Assembly (NCBI RefSeq): GCF_003012935.1
Contig: NZ_PUDR01000005.1
Coordinates: 248,001-312,000, forward strand
Direction: 5' to 3'
Length of the DNA stretch: 64,000 nt
From: Pannonibacter carbonis
GTDB taxonomy: Bacteria > Pseudomonadota > Alphaproteobacteria > Rhizobiales > Stappiaceae
The notes under the pieces were generated by a model. That model was not told the DNA's origin. It was given only the letters and a program-made list of their open reading frames with translations, and searched no databases. The position numbers and the translations under genes were made by a program. Position 1 is the stretch's first letter. Every line of letters begins with the position of its first letter. Below, in pieces: positions 51,999 through 59,528 of this stretch.

Positions 51999-52457
51999 CG
52001 AGATCAAAGCTCGACGCAAGCCACCATGTCTTGCAGGCGCGCCGATGGCAACGCCGCAACGTTCAAGTGGTTGAGAAGAGCTTAATGCGAGCTGGCAGGT
52101 CGGGCTCACCCCGATGCTGCAGCGCATCACAGGCAACTTAAACGGAATCCCTCAAGCGATTCTTATGACTCGTTCTTTTCCACCTTGTTGAAGTTGAGGA
52201 TGGAGACGAGCCCGAGGGGCCGGCGTTGCAGCTGACCGGGAACTTGAGGCCCGCAGCTGCCGTGCCACCTGAGGAAAAGCGCCGGGTTCCGGGTCACTGC
52301 CCGGATAGCGAGGGCACAGAGCGATGATTCTCTGCATGAAGCAGCTCATCCGGCGAGGGGCCCGAGGGGCCGCATCACCGGATGGCGCGAAGTGATTCTG
52401 AAGATTCGGCTTTTCACCGCCACCTCATCCGGCGGATCAGGCCTGCCTCACCCTGCC
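51999..52457. other. Intergenic, no gene seen
   Basis: About 460 bp between the GH64-like gene end and sahR upstream region. CCCGAGGGGCCG occurs twice (near 52212 and 52359) and CATCCGGCG two times, but no stable repeat unit or known RNA is recognised. No cobalamin-riboswitch B12 box. Confidence 0.4.
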
Positions 52458-53912
52458 TCAGAGGGGCACGGGGCCGGGATAAGCCGGCGGCGTGGCGCCG
52501 GAGATCCAGGCAAGATCGGCCGGCCAGGCATAGACCGTGCCGGTCGGATCCCAGGCGCCAAGGGCTGTGAGACTGGTCCCGGCATCGACCTGACCGTCGC
52601 GGACCCAGATGAAATGGTCGGGCCCGAGGCCAGCAAAGACCATCTTCGTCCAGTCCGGCAGGGCGGGCAGGAAGCCGCCGAAGGCACCGGAGGCATTGGC
52701 GGGATAGACCCAGTTGCCGATGCGGATCGGCCCGAGCGCACCACTGCCGGCACCGATGCCGAACTGATAGGTGCCTGTCGCGGGCTGGTTGGCGGCGCTG
52801 CCAGCAGGGTCAGCGGAATAGCCCTCGGCCATCGACTGGGACAGGACGGAGACGACGATCGGCTCGGAGGGATCAGCGGTGACGAGCACCTTCAGGTTCT
52901 CGTCGGCATAGGGGTAGCCATAGGAGTTGCTGCCCGCATGGATAACCTTTGCGTAAGAGTTGCCGTAGCCGGTAGCAAAGGGCACCTGCCCTGCGAACTG
53001 GGTGCTGTCGTTGGGCCCTGCCGTGGTGAAGTAGCCCTCGTTGAGGCCGATCATCAGATTGCGGAACAGCGAGTTGGTGATGACCTGCTGCGCCGGATCG
53101 CCGAACGGATCATTCGCGGCTGTCCGGTTCTGTGGATAGATCTGGCCGTTGAAGGTGAGCGTGCCGCCGTCGCAGCGGTAGATGATGGCGCTGGTGAGGT
53201 TCGCGGCCGTGATCTGCAACGTGTCGCCCGCCGCACTGGTGAGGCTGACCACCGGATCGAAGGCGTTGCCGGCGGCAAGGAACGACCCGGACATGGTGAG
53301 CGCCGCACCACCAGCCGGGGTGTCGGATGTCAGCATAAGCGGCGCGCTCGCATTGGTCAGGACATCGACGTAGGGATCGAAGGGACGGTAGGCCTGCGGC
53401 GCGATGGTCGGACCGGCGATCATCGGCTGCCCTGTCCAGGCCTTCAGGACGGCCGTGAGGCCGGGAGGGCCAGGCACCAGCGCGGAGGTCTGGACTTTGG
53501 TGATCAACGTCGAGACAGGCGTCTTGAAGCCGAGGGAAAAGGGCGACCCGCCCGTCAGCGTGCCCGCGACACTCAGGGGCAGCGCCAGCAGGTCGACGTT
53601 GGACAGGTTGAGCCAGACGCCTTCATCGTCCTGCGTGCGGGTCAACTCGATCCAGCCATAGCAGGACGAGCCATAGGGCACCGGCGGATTGGGAAAGGGT
53701 TCCAGCCCGACATAAAGCCGGCCGCTGGTGATGGTGGTGAAGCTGATTTCTGCCCCGGGAATGTCGGACAGGGCCGTCACCGTGTTCGCGGCGATCTTGC
53801 CAAGGCCGGTGACATCGTCGGCGGTCAGGAGCACGTACAGGGCGGACTTGCGGTCGGTGACGGGGCGAAGATCAACGAGCGACAAGGTGATGCTGGCAAG
53901 CGGCGCGGCCAT
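52458..53912 (-). CDS. GH64 / thaumatin-like beta-1,3-glucanase family protein (probable)
   Basis: 484 residues. The first third contains YGWIELTRTQDDEGVWLNLS and NVDLLALPLSVAGTL, which fit the N-terminal barrel of GH64 proteins (IEFTY ... WANISYVDFVGLPL type). Later come PFDPYVDVL, TNSLFRNLMIGLNEGYFTT and SYAKVIHAGSNSYGYPYADE, the last matching the GH64 ending (YAK...YGFPYDDV). Catalytic residues cannot be placed with certainty. There is no signal peptide (MAAPLASITLSLVDLRPVTD), unusual for a secreted glucanase. ATG at 53912 with AGGAGA upstream. No neighbour helps. Confidence 0.6.
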   Translation of the reverse strand: MAAPLASITLSLVDLRPVTDRKSALYVLLTADDVTGLGKIAANTVTALSDIPGAEISFTTITSGRLYVGLEPFPNPPVPYGSSCYGWIELTRTQDDEGVWLNLSNVDLLALPLSVAGTLTGGSPFSLGFKTPVSTLITKVQTSALVPGPPGLTAVLKAWTGQPMIAGPTIAPQAYRPFDPYVDVLTNASAPLMLTSDTPAGGAALTMSGSFLAAGNAFDPVVSLTSAAGDTLQITAANLTSAIIYRCDGGTLTFNGQIYPQNRTAANDPFGDPAQQVITNSLFRNLMIGLNEGYFTTAGPNDSTQFAGQVPFATGYGNSYAKVIHAGSNSYGYPYADENLKVLVTADPSEPIVVSVLSQSMAEGYSADPAGSAANQPATGTYQFGIGAGSGALGPIRIGNWVYPANASGAFGGFLPALPDWTKMVFAGLGPDHFIWVRDGQVDAGTSLTALGAWDPTGTVYAWPADLAWISGATPPAYPGPVPL

Positions 53913-54042
53913 GGCGGCGGTCTCCTGATGCGGTGGCACTGTCCGTTGGACGCCGGCGCTGACCGGATGTGATGACAGGGCTGCACTGGCCGCTCTCCCA
54001 TCCGCGCGCTATAGCTTGGCTAAGAGACAGGAGACCAGCCGC

Positions 54043-54675
54043 ATGGCAGATGACGCAAAAACCGAGCGTGAACATGGATTCCCGGAAGGGCTCGTCCGCA
54101 CACCCGGACGCCGGATCAAGGGGACGGTCGAGCGCGTGCTGGCGACGCTCACGCCAACCGACTTCCTGACCCAGGACGTGGAGACCCTGCCGCTGGCATT
54201 CGAGGGCATTGCGGGTGGCCGCCACGCCGGCTTTACCCGCCGCTCGGGCGGGCGCGAGCCGTGGTATCCGCGTGGCACGGAGATGGCGAACGAGCGCCAG
54301 ATCTCGCTGCTGTCGGTCGAAGAGCTGGAGATCGTCGCCAGCCGCATGGAGCTGCCGCGCGTTGACGTGGCCTGGATCGGCGGCAACATCCTCGTCTCCG
54401 GCATCCCGCATTTCTCGCTGGTGCCGCCGCGCACGCGGCTGGTGTTCGAGAGTGGCGCAGTGCTGCGCGTGGACGGCGACAATGTGCCGTGCCGGATTGC
54501 CGGCAAGGGCATCGCCGAGCACTACCCGGACCGGGAGGGCCTGGATCTCCTTTTCCCGCAAAAGGCACGCAACCGGCGCGGATTGGTTGCCTTTGTCGAG
54601 AAGCCGGGCATCATCCGTCCGGGCGAGCTTGTGACGGCCCATATCCCTGAACACTGGCTGTATCCGAAGGCGTGA
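54043..54675 (+). CDS. MOSC-domain protein
   Basis: 210 residues. MOSC domains bind molybdenum cofactor-related sulfur through a conserved Cys; here RVDGDNVPCRIAGKGIAEHY has the candidate Cys and NRRGLVAFVEKPGIIRPGEL is the typical C-terminal MOSC segment. Reaction unknown; YiiM/YuaD-like relatives reduce or transfer sulfur to N-hydroxylated compounds. Start set at the ATG at 54043 after AGGAGACCAGCC. A RidA gene follows 26 bp later, so the two may be co-transcribed. Confidence 0.82.
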   Translation: MADDAKTEREHGFPEGLVRTPGRRIKGTVERVLATLTPTDFLTQDVETLPLAFEGIAGGRHAGFTRRSGGREPWYPRGTEMANERQISLLSVEELEIVASRMELPRVDVAWIGGNILVSGIPHFSLVPPRTRLVFESGAVLRVDGDNVPCRIAGKGIAEHYPDREGLDLLFPQKARNRRGLVAFVEKPGIIRPGELVTAHIPEHWLYPKA

Positions 54676-54701
54676 GCCAGGACAGCCGCGAAAGGACCGA
54701 G

Positions 54702-55094
54702 ATGCTTCCGATCCACCACATGATCCCGGGCGGCCCGCGTCCGGTCGCCCCGTTCTCCCATGCGGTCGAGGCCGATGGCTGGGTGTTTGTCACGGGCCAG
54801 ATGCCGACCGATCCCAATGCGCCGGACGCGCCATTGCCGGAAGGCGTGGCCGCCCAGACCGCGCGGGTGATGGAGAACCTCAAACTGGTTCTGGCCGGAG
54901 TAGGTCTCGGCCTCGAGCACGTGACGATGGCCCGCGTCTACCTGACCGAATTCGAGCGCGACTACGCGGCGATGAACGAGACCTACCGCGACTTCTTCAT
55001 CCCCGGCCGCTTGCCGGCCCGCACCTGCATTGGCGTGACGGGACTTGCGGTCGGCGCACTGGTCGAGATCGACCTGATCGCGCGCAGGCCCTGA
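54702..55094 (+). CDS. RidA/YjgF-family protein
   Basis: 130 residues of the Rid fold: GPRPVAPFSHAVEADGWVFV, TGQMPTDP, AAQTARVMENLKLVLAGVGL and ARTCIGVTGLAVGALVEIDL, where the Arg of PARTCIGV is the catalytic imine/enamine-hydrolysing residue. Homologues clear reactive 2-aminoacrylate. The ATG at 54702 has AAAGGACCGAG before it; a GTG at 54672 overlaps the MOSC stop but adds residues foreign to the family. Confidence 0.88.
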   Translation: MLPIHHMIPGGPRPVAPFSHAVEADGWVFVTGQMPTDPNAPDAPLPEGVAAQTARVMENLKLVLAGVGLGLEHVTMARVYLTEFERDYAAMNETYRDFFIPGRLPARTCIGVTGLAVGALVEIDLIARRP

Positions 55095-55257
55095 GCGCCC
55101 GGCTCCGCAAACAGCACAGCCCTGTGGCGGCCCTGTGACGGCCTGACGCGGGGCATCGCGCCGCAGTGACCTCGTGGGCTTCAGCAGTCATCTACGCAGT
55201 AGCGCGTAAGCAGTTTCCCTGCCGCGCCTGTGTTCGCTCTGACCCCCGAGGCCCCTC

Positions 55258-55515
55258 ATGTCCGCCCTTGCAACTGCTTCCAGCCGCAAGACCCCGCCGA
55301 TCCTGCTGCTGCGCATCCTGATGCTCGTGCCGGTGTTCAACCTGTTCCTGCGCGAGGCCATTCATGGCTCGGATGAGGACCGGCTCTGGTTTGCCTTCAA
55401 CATGGCGGTGCTCTGGCTGCTGGCAATTGCCGCCTTCGGCTATCCCGCCATCATCCTTCCGGCCCTCGGGCTGGTGGCCATGGCCTTCCTTTGGATCCTG
55501 GAGACCGTGCGCTGA
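55258..55515 (+). CDS. Small membrane protein of unknown function
   Basis: 85 residues with two or three hydrophobic helices (ILLLRILMLVPVFNLFL, AVLWLLAIAAFGYPAIILPA and LGLVAMAFLWILE) and the loop REAIHGSDEDRLWFA. GAGG lies just before the ATG. No family recognised; 163 bp separate it from ridA. Confidence 0.6.
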   Translation: MSALATASSRKTPPILLLRILMLVPVFNLFLREAIHGSDEDRLWFAFNMAVLWLLAIAAFGYPAIILPALGLVAMAFLWILETVR

Positions 55516-55534
55516 GGCTTTGCCGGCAGGCGGC

Positions 55535-55873
55535 TCAATCGCCCGTCAGGCCAACTGACTGATCTTCCCCATCGTCCTCGCCGATGCGGCGCGCGCAGCC
55601 CCAGTCCTCGAACACCTCGTTCATGGCCGGGGCCACAAAAAAGCGTGCCGCATCGCGGTCATAGCCATCATCCAGTAACAGGTCGTAATCGGTGTGGGTG
55701 TGGCGCACGTGGCTGGCGAGGCCCTGCCAGACCGCAATCGAAACCGGCAGATGCCGCAGGTGTCCCGCCTGCGCCGCCTCAAGCACCGCTCCCGCATCCA
55801 GCATCGGAATGCGGGGCGCCATCGCCCTCAGGGTCTTGCGCAAGTCCTGCTGCCGCTTTGTGCCTGGCGCCAC
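55535..55873 (-). CDS. DUF2293 protein
   Basis: About 112 residues from the GTG at 55873: (M)APGTKRQQDLRKTLRAMAPR, then AGHLRHLPVSIAVWQGLASH and VRHTHTDYDLLLDDGYDRDA, which match the DUF2293 core. The rest of the open frame upstream (to 56044) is Gly/Arg/Cys-rich and not family-like, but an ATG within it cannot be ruled out. Function unknown. It converges on the small membrane protein gene. Confidence 0.7.
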   Translation of the reverse strand: MAPGTKRQQDLRKTLRAMAPRIPMLDAGAVLEAAQAGHLRHLPVSIAVWQGLASHVRHTHTDYDLLLDDGYDRDAARFFVAPAMNEVFEDWGCARRIGEDDGEDQSVGLTGD

Positions 55874-56097
55874 TGCTGTCTCTGCCCCTGCCCGTATCAA
55901 GCCTTGAAGATAGCACAAGGCTCTTCGCCGCGCCCTCCCCTGCCCGGCTCTCAGGCCACTCATCACCCAGTACATCACGCCGCAGGGCATCGGGAAGCCG
56001 TGTCCGCCGCCTGGCCGCAAAGGGCCACTGCGGGCGCAAGGCAAAGGGCGACAGGGACAGCAGCAGCCGGGACAGGATGGTCATCGCACACCTCGAT

Positions 56098-56155
56098 AAA
56101 GAAAGCGATTTCTTTCTTAATTGGAGCGCCCGAATATGAAAAGAGAAAACTTTCT
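56098..56155. promoter_or_regulatory. Two AGAAA/TTTCT dyads before the SufR-like gene
   Basis: Site 1 at 56098-56115 is AAAGAAA-GCGA-TTTCTTT; site 2 at 56144-56155 is AGAAA-AC-TTTCT. Both are perfect inverted repeats, in an AT-rich promoter zone 30-90 bp before the start. Autoregulatory operators are inferred. Confidence 0.5.
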
Positions 56156-56185
56156 ATATCTTGGGTGTCGTGCTACAAATCCGGC

Positions 56186-56818
56186 ATGTCCGATCGTACC
56201 CGCACCCGATTGCTGAATGCCCTGAAGGGGTCAGGCCCGCAGACCGCCGCCGAGCTTGCGACAGCGCTGGCCGTGACGCCCGTGGCTGTCCGCCAGCACC
56301 TCGATGGCCTGGCCAGCGAGCAGCTGGTCGATTTCGAGGATCAGAAGGGCTCCGTTGGCCGGCCGCGCCGGGTCTGGGCGCTGACGGCAGCAGGACATGC
56401 CCGTTTTCCCGATAATCATTCGACCCTGGTCGCAGGATTGCTGGGCGGCTTGCGCCAGCTTTATGGCGAAGAGGCGCTGGACCGGCTGATCGGCTTGCGT
56501 GAACAGGAAAGCGAAGCGCTGTACCGGGCCGCCCTGAACGACGCCCCGGACCTGCCAAGCCGCCTGCAGCGCCTGGCCGAGTTGCGCAGCCGCGAAGGCT
56601 ACATGGCCGAAGTCGAGGCCGAGAGCGATGGCAGCTGGCTCTTCATCGAGAACCATTGCTCGATCTGCGCGGCGGCAACAGCCTGCCAGGGCTTTTGCCG
56701 GTCGGAACTGGCGCTGTTCCGAAAGGTCGTTGGCCCGGACGCCGCCATTGAGCGCTGCGAGCATCTCCTGTCCGGCGACCGCCGCTGTGTCTATCGGGTC
56801 ACTCAGCTCGCAGCCTGA
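56186..56818 (+). CDS. SufR-like Fe-S-type transcriptional regulator
   Basis: 210 residues. Winged helix at about residues 5-70 (ELATALAVTPVAVRQHLDGL ... VGRPRRVWALTAAG). The C-terminal third has six cysteines, at about 158, 161, 167, 171, 191 and 201 (ENHCSICAAATACQGFCRSE and IERCEHLLSGDRRCVYRV), as in regulators that hold an Fe-S cluster or metal. SufR represses suf genes in cyanobacteria, but no suf gene is near. A longer frame upstream is not supported. It converges with oxyR, 3 bp between stops. Confidence 0.78.
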   Translation: MSDRTRTRLLNALKGSGPQTAAELATALAVTPVAVRQHLDGLASEQLVDFEDQKGSVGRPRRVWALTAAGHARFPDNHSTLVAGLLGGLRQLYGEEALDRLIGLREQESEALYRAALNDAPDLPSRLQRLAELRSREGYMAEVEAESDGSWLFIENHCSICAAATACQGFCRSELALFRKVVGPDAAIERCEHLLSGDRRCVYRVTQLAA

Positions 56819-56821
56819 GAC

Positions 56822-57751
56822 CTAAGCGCCCGGCGCATCCAGATCCGGCACAGCGACCCCAAGATCACCGAGTGTCGCGGCGAATGTCTCCCGCAGCGTC
56901 TCGAAGTCCTGCCGGCGCGGCGATGATTTACGCCACACCAGCCCCACCATGCGCGCAGGCTGGGGGTCGGAAAAACGCAGCAGGGCCACCCGGTCATCGC
57001 GCACCTCGACATCGGCGCAGATCTCGGGCAGGAGCGTCACGCCATATCCGGCAGCGACCATCTGCATGACAGTCGCCAGACTGGTCGCGCCAAAGGCAGA
57101 GCGACGACCACCGACAACCGCCTGGCAATAGTTCAGCGCCTGGTCCCGCAGGCAGTGCCCCTCCTCCAGCAGCAACAGATCCTGCTGGCGGATATCATCG
57201 ACACTGACCCGCAGCCGTTCATCGAGGTCAGGCCGATTGTGCACGGCAAGCAGGAACCTGTCCTGGAACAGGGGCAAGACAGCCAGATCGGGCTGCGAAA
57301 CCGGGAGCGCCACGATGACCACATCCAGGTCGCCGTCCCCAAGTTCAGCCAGCAACTGATCCGTCAGCGTTTCGCGCAAAGTCAGTTGCAGGTCGGGATG
57401 ACTGGCCTGCAGCACCGGAAGCACGCGCGGCAGCAGATAAGGCGCAATTGACGGGATGATGCCCAAGCGCAGCGGACCACTGAGCGGTCGCCCCCGATGT
57501 CTGGCGTAATCCGCAAGATCGCGCACATCCGACAGGATCCGCCGGGCCCGGCGCAGCACTTCCTCTCCGTCCGCCGTCAGACGCACCGCCCCGCTGCGCC
57601 GTTCGACCAGGGCAAGGCCAAGTTCCAGTTCGAGGTCCCGGATCTGCATCGACAATGCCGGTTGCGATACGGACACAGCTTCCGCCGCCCGGCGGAAGTG
57701 ACGGTGCGTGGCCAGGGCATCGAGATAGCGCAATTGGCGAAGTGACAGCAT
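56822..57751 (-). CDS. oxyR: Hydrogen-peroxide-sensing LysR regulator OxyR
   Basis: 309 residues. LysR helix-turn-helix at about 15-40 (HFRRAAEAVSVSQPALSMQI). The regulatory domain has LLLLEEGHCLRDQALNYC with cysteines at about 200 and 209, the spacing of E. coli Cys199/Cys208 that forms the peroxide-sensing disulfide. ATG at 57751; a TTG seven codons upstream is unlikely. No catalase or peroxiredoxin gene is adjacent. A TTTGAT-N11-ATCAAA dyad overlaps the start codon region. Confidence 0.9.
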   Translation of the reverse strand: MLSLRQLRYLDALATHRHFRRAAEAVSVSQPALSMQIRDLELELGLALVERRSGAVRLTADGEEVLRRARRILSDVRDLADYARHRGRPLSGPLRLGIIPSIAPYLLPRVLPVLQASHPDLQLTLRETLTDQLLAELGDGDLDVVIVALPVSQPDLAVLPLFQDRFLLAVHNRPDLDERLRVSVDDIRQQDLLLLEEGHCLRDQALNYCQAVVGGRRSAFGATSLATVMQMVAAGYGVTLLPEICADVEVRDDRVALLRFSDPQPARMVGLVWRKSSPRRQDFETLRETFAATLGDLGVAVPDLDAPGA

Positions 57752-57773
57752 TTGATAAGAATATCTGATCAAA
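57751..57773. promoter_or_regulatory. LysR-type T-N11-A dyad at the oxyR start
   Basis: TTTGAT-N11-ATCAAA, 23 bp, perfect inverted ends. A second dyad, ATCCGAT-N8-ATCGGAT, follows at 57785-57806. Both could serve oxyR autoregulation or a divergent promoter. Confidence 0.5.
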
Positions 57774-57826
57774 GAAACAAATCAATCCGATTGGACCTGA
57801 TCGGATGCTGCGGGCATGTTAGTGCC

Positions 57827-57989
57827 AGTTCGCTTGGCCCCAATGGCGCAAGCCAGATGCGTCCAAGCAGGCTCCTCGCATGTTTCTACCGACAGGGCCC
57901 CGCCCTGCGTGATGCCAAATCTGCCGGTAACCATGTTTCCATTTTGATGCCCGACTTCGGGGGCGATCTGCGGATCGCCCCTCTTTTTT
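57827..57989 (+). ncRNA. Possible small RNA divergent from oxyR
   Basis: A plus-strand terminator at 57960-57989 has no coding gene upstream of it. TTGGAC (57791-57796) with CATGTT 18 bases later would start a transcript near 57827, about 160 nt long. Reading frames inside are short and lack ribosome sites. The position recalls OxyS beside oxyR in enterobacteria, but no sequence similarity is claimed. Confidence 0.35.
57960..57989 (+). terminator. Strong intrinsic terminator between oxyR and DUF2336 gene
   Basis: GGGGCGATC-TGCG-GATCGCCCC, nine base pairs, followed by TCTTTTTT on the plus strand only. Confidence 0.88.
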
Positions 57990-58218
57990 GGGCCAGGTCA
58001 GGCCCGCGCAGGCCCCGCCGCCCGTTCGAGAAATGGCTCCAGATTGGCGCAAGTCTCCCATCTTACCGAAGCAGAACAACCAAAATCTGGAGACATACTC
58101 GATAAAAATTGAACAAAATATCGATCAAAGAAGTATAAGTTCAACGCATACAGATTTTTCTTATCTTTAAAACTGCCCACTAGAAGGGTCACATGTCCAA
58201 AGGGCCGGGTGATTTCGA
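57990..58218. other. Upstream region of DUF2336 gene 2, no gene seen
   Basis: GC-rich to 58080, then AT-rich to 58170 (GATAAAAATTGAACAAAAT), which should contain the promoter of the DUF2336 gene. No CtrA-type site here. Confidence 0.45.
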
Positions 58219-59304
58219 ATGGTGGAAGCTTATAAGACTGAGCTCGTGAATTTTCAGGATCTATCAAGTGAAACAAGTGCAGATAGACGAGCGGAACTAG
58301 CCCGCCATGTCGCCGTGCTGTTTTCGTTAACTTCAGAGAAATGCACGGACGAACAGGTCGACATCTACGACTCCGTCCTGCTGCGTCTGGTTGACATGGT
58401 GGAAACCGAAGTGCGCCGTTTCGTCGCCGAACGGCTATCGGAACTGCGCCGGGGACCGGAACGCACCATCCGCCAGTTGGCGAGCGACGAGATCGACGTG
58501 GCAGAGCTGATCCTGCGCCGGTCCCATGTCTTGCGGGATCGTGACCTGGTCGACATTGCCGATGTGCAGAGCAATGCGCACCGGCTTGCCATTGCCCAGC
58601 GCGAGATGTTGTCGGAAGAAGTCACCGACGTGCTGGTGAAACGCGGAGATATCCGGGTGAAACGCCGGGTGGCCGCCAATCAGGGCGCGACATTCTCTCC
58701 TGCAGGCATGGCCGGACTGCTGGAGGCCGCGTCTTCGGACCAGCCCCTGCAACTCGCCCTCAGCGACCGCACGGATCTGGCCGAAGACCAGATCCAGGAA
58801 CTCGTCTCGGTGGCCACCGAAGCTGTGCGCCTGAAACTGGCCGGCACTGCTGCTGCGGCTGATGCCGAGAAACTGCCGCAGGCCGCCAGCATAGCCGCCC
58901 AGCGGATGTCCAACGACTACTGGCTGAGCCGTTATGACTTCGAGACCGCACGCGGCCGGGTCATGACCATGGCCCGTGATGGCCGCCTGACCGAGGCGAC
59001 CTTGCGCTGGTTTGCTGCCGATGATCGTTTTGCCGAGGCGGTTGTGGCCTTTGCCTGCCTGACCCGCATCGGCCTGCACGAGGCCAGCCACTGGATGGTC
59101 CGGCTCGATGTCGATCCCTTCCTGACCGTCGCCAAGGCACATGGCTTTACACCGCTGACCGTGGCAACCTTGCTCAAGGTCGGCCCTTGGCGGCACCGGC
59201 TGTCGGTTCAGGCCCGCGCCATGGCCCTGGCCCAGTATGAGGCAATGCGCCCGGACGAAGCCCGCCAGAAGCTGGCGCATTGGGATGACATGGTCACCCA
59301 CTGA
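58219..59304 (+). CDS. DUF2336 protein 2
   Basis: 361 residues, helical and soluble, related in plan to the protein at 43.2 kb: DSVLLRLVDMVETEVRRFVA, RQLASDEIDVAELILRRSHV and KRGDIRVKRRVAANQGATFS match DUF2336. The last 120 residues (EATLRWFAADDRFAEAVVAF, HRLSVQARAMALAQYEAM) differ from protein 1. Function unknown. Followed by an intrinsic terminator, so monocistronic. Confidence 0.82.
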   Translation: MVEAYKTELVNFQDLSSETSADRRAELARHVAVLFSLTSEKCTDEQVDIYDSVLLRLVDMVETEVRRFVAERLSELRRGPERTIRQLASDEIDVAELILRRSHVLRDRDLVDIADVQSNAHRLAIAQREMLSEEVTDVLVKRGDIRVKRRVAANQGATFSPAGMAGLLEAASSDQPLQLALSDRTDLAEDQIQELVSVATEAVRLKLAGTAAAADAEKLPQAASIAAQRMSNDYWLSRYDFETARGRVMTMARDGRLTEATLRWFAADDRFAEAVVAFACLTRIGLHEASHWMVRLDVDPFLTVAKAHGFTPLTVATLLKVGPWRHRLSVQARAMALAQYEAMRPDEARQKLAHWDDMVTH

Positions 59305-59376
59305 TGCCAGGCAGATGGGGACCGCGGCCCATGGCCGGCCCAACCAGTGAAAAGCTGTGCAGCCTCTGAATCTCGT

Positions 59377-59412
59377 AAGGCCCCTCTGCCCCTCGGCACA
59401 GGGGCCTTTTTC
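59377..59412 (+). terminator. Intrinsic terminator of DUF2336 gene 2
   Basis: AAGGCCCCT ... AGGGGCCTT (9 bp) followed by TTTTCC, 73 bp after the stop. Confidence 0.85.
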
Positions 59413-59528
59413 CGCACATCTGACGCAGGTGAAGCCAGCCCGTGTTCGCCGCAGCAGGCCGGCGGCCAACTTGTCACCCAGCACCATTTCCGCTTTTATG
59501 CCGCGTGGTTACAAGGGGGCGCGACGCA

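Noticed and set aside
55779-56084. 101-codon minus-strand frame starting MTILSRLLLSLSPFALRP
   Set aside because: It overlaps the DUF2293 gene in another frame; after a hydrophobic start it becomes Gly/Ala/Asp-rich without a recognisable fold.
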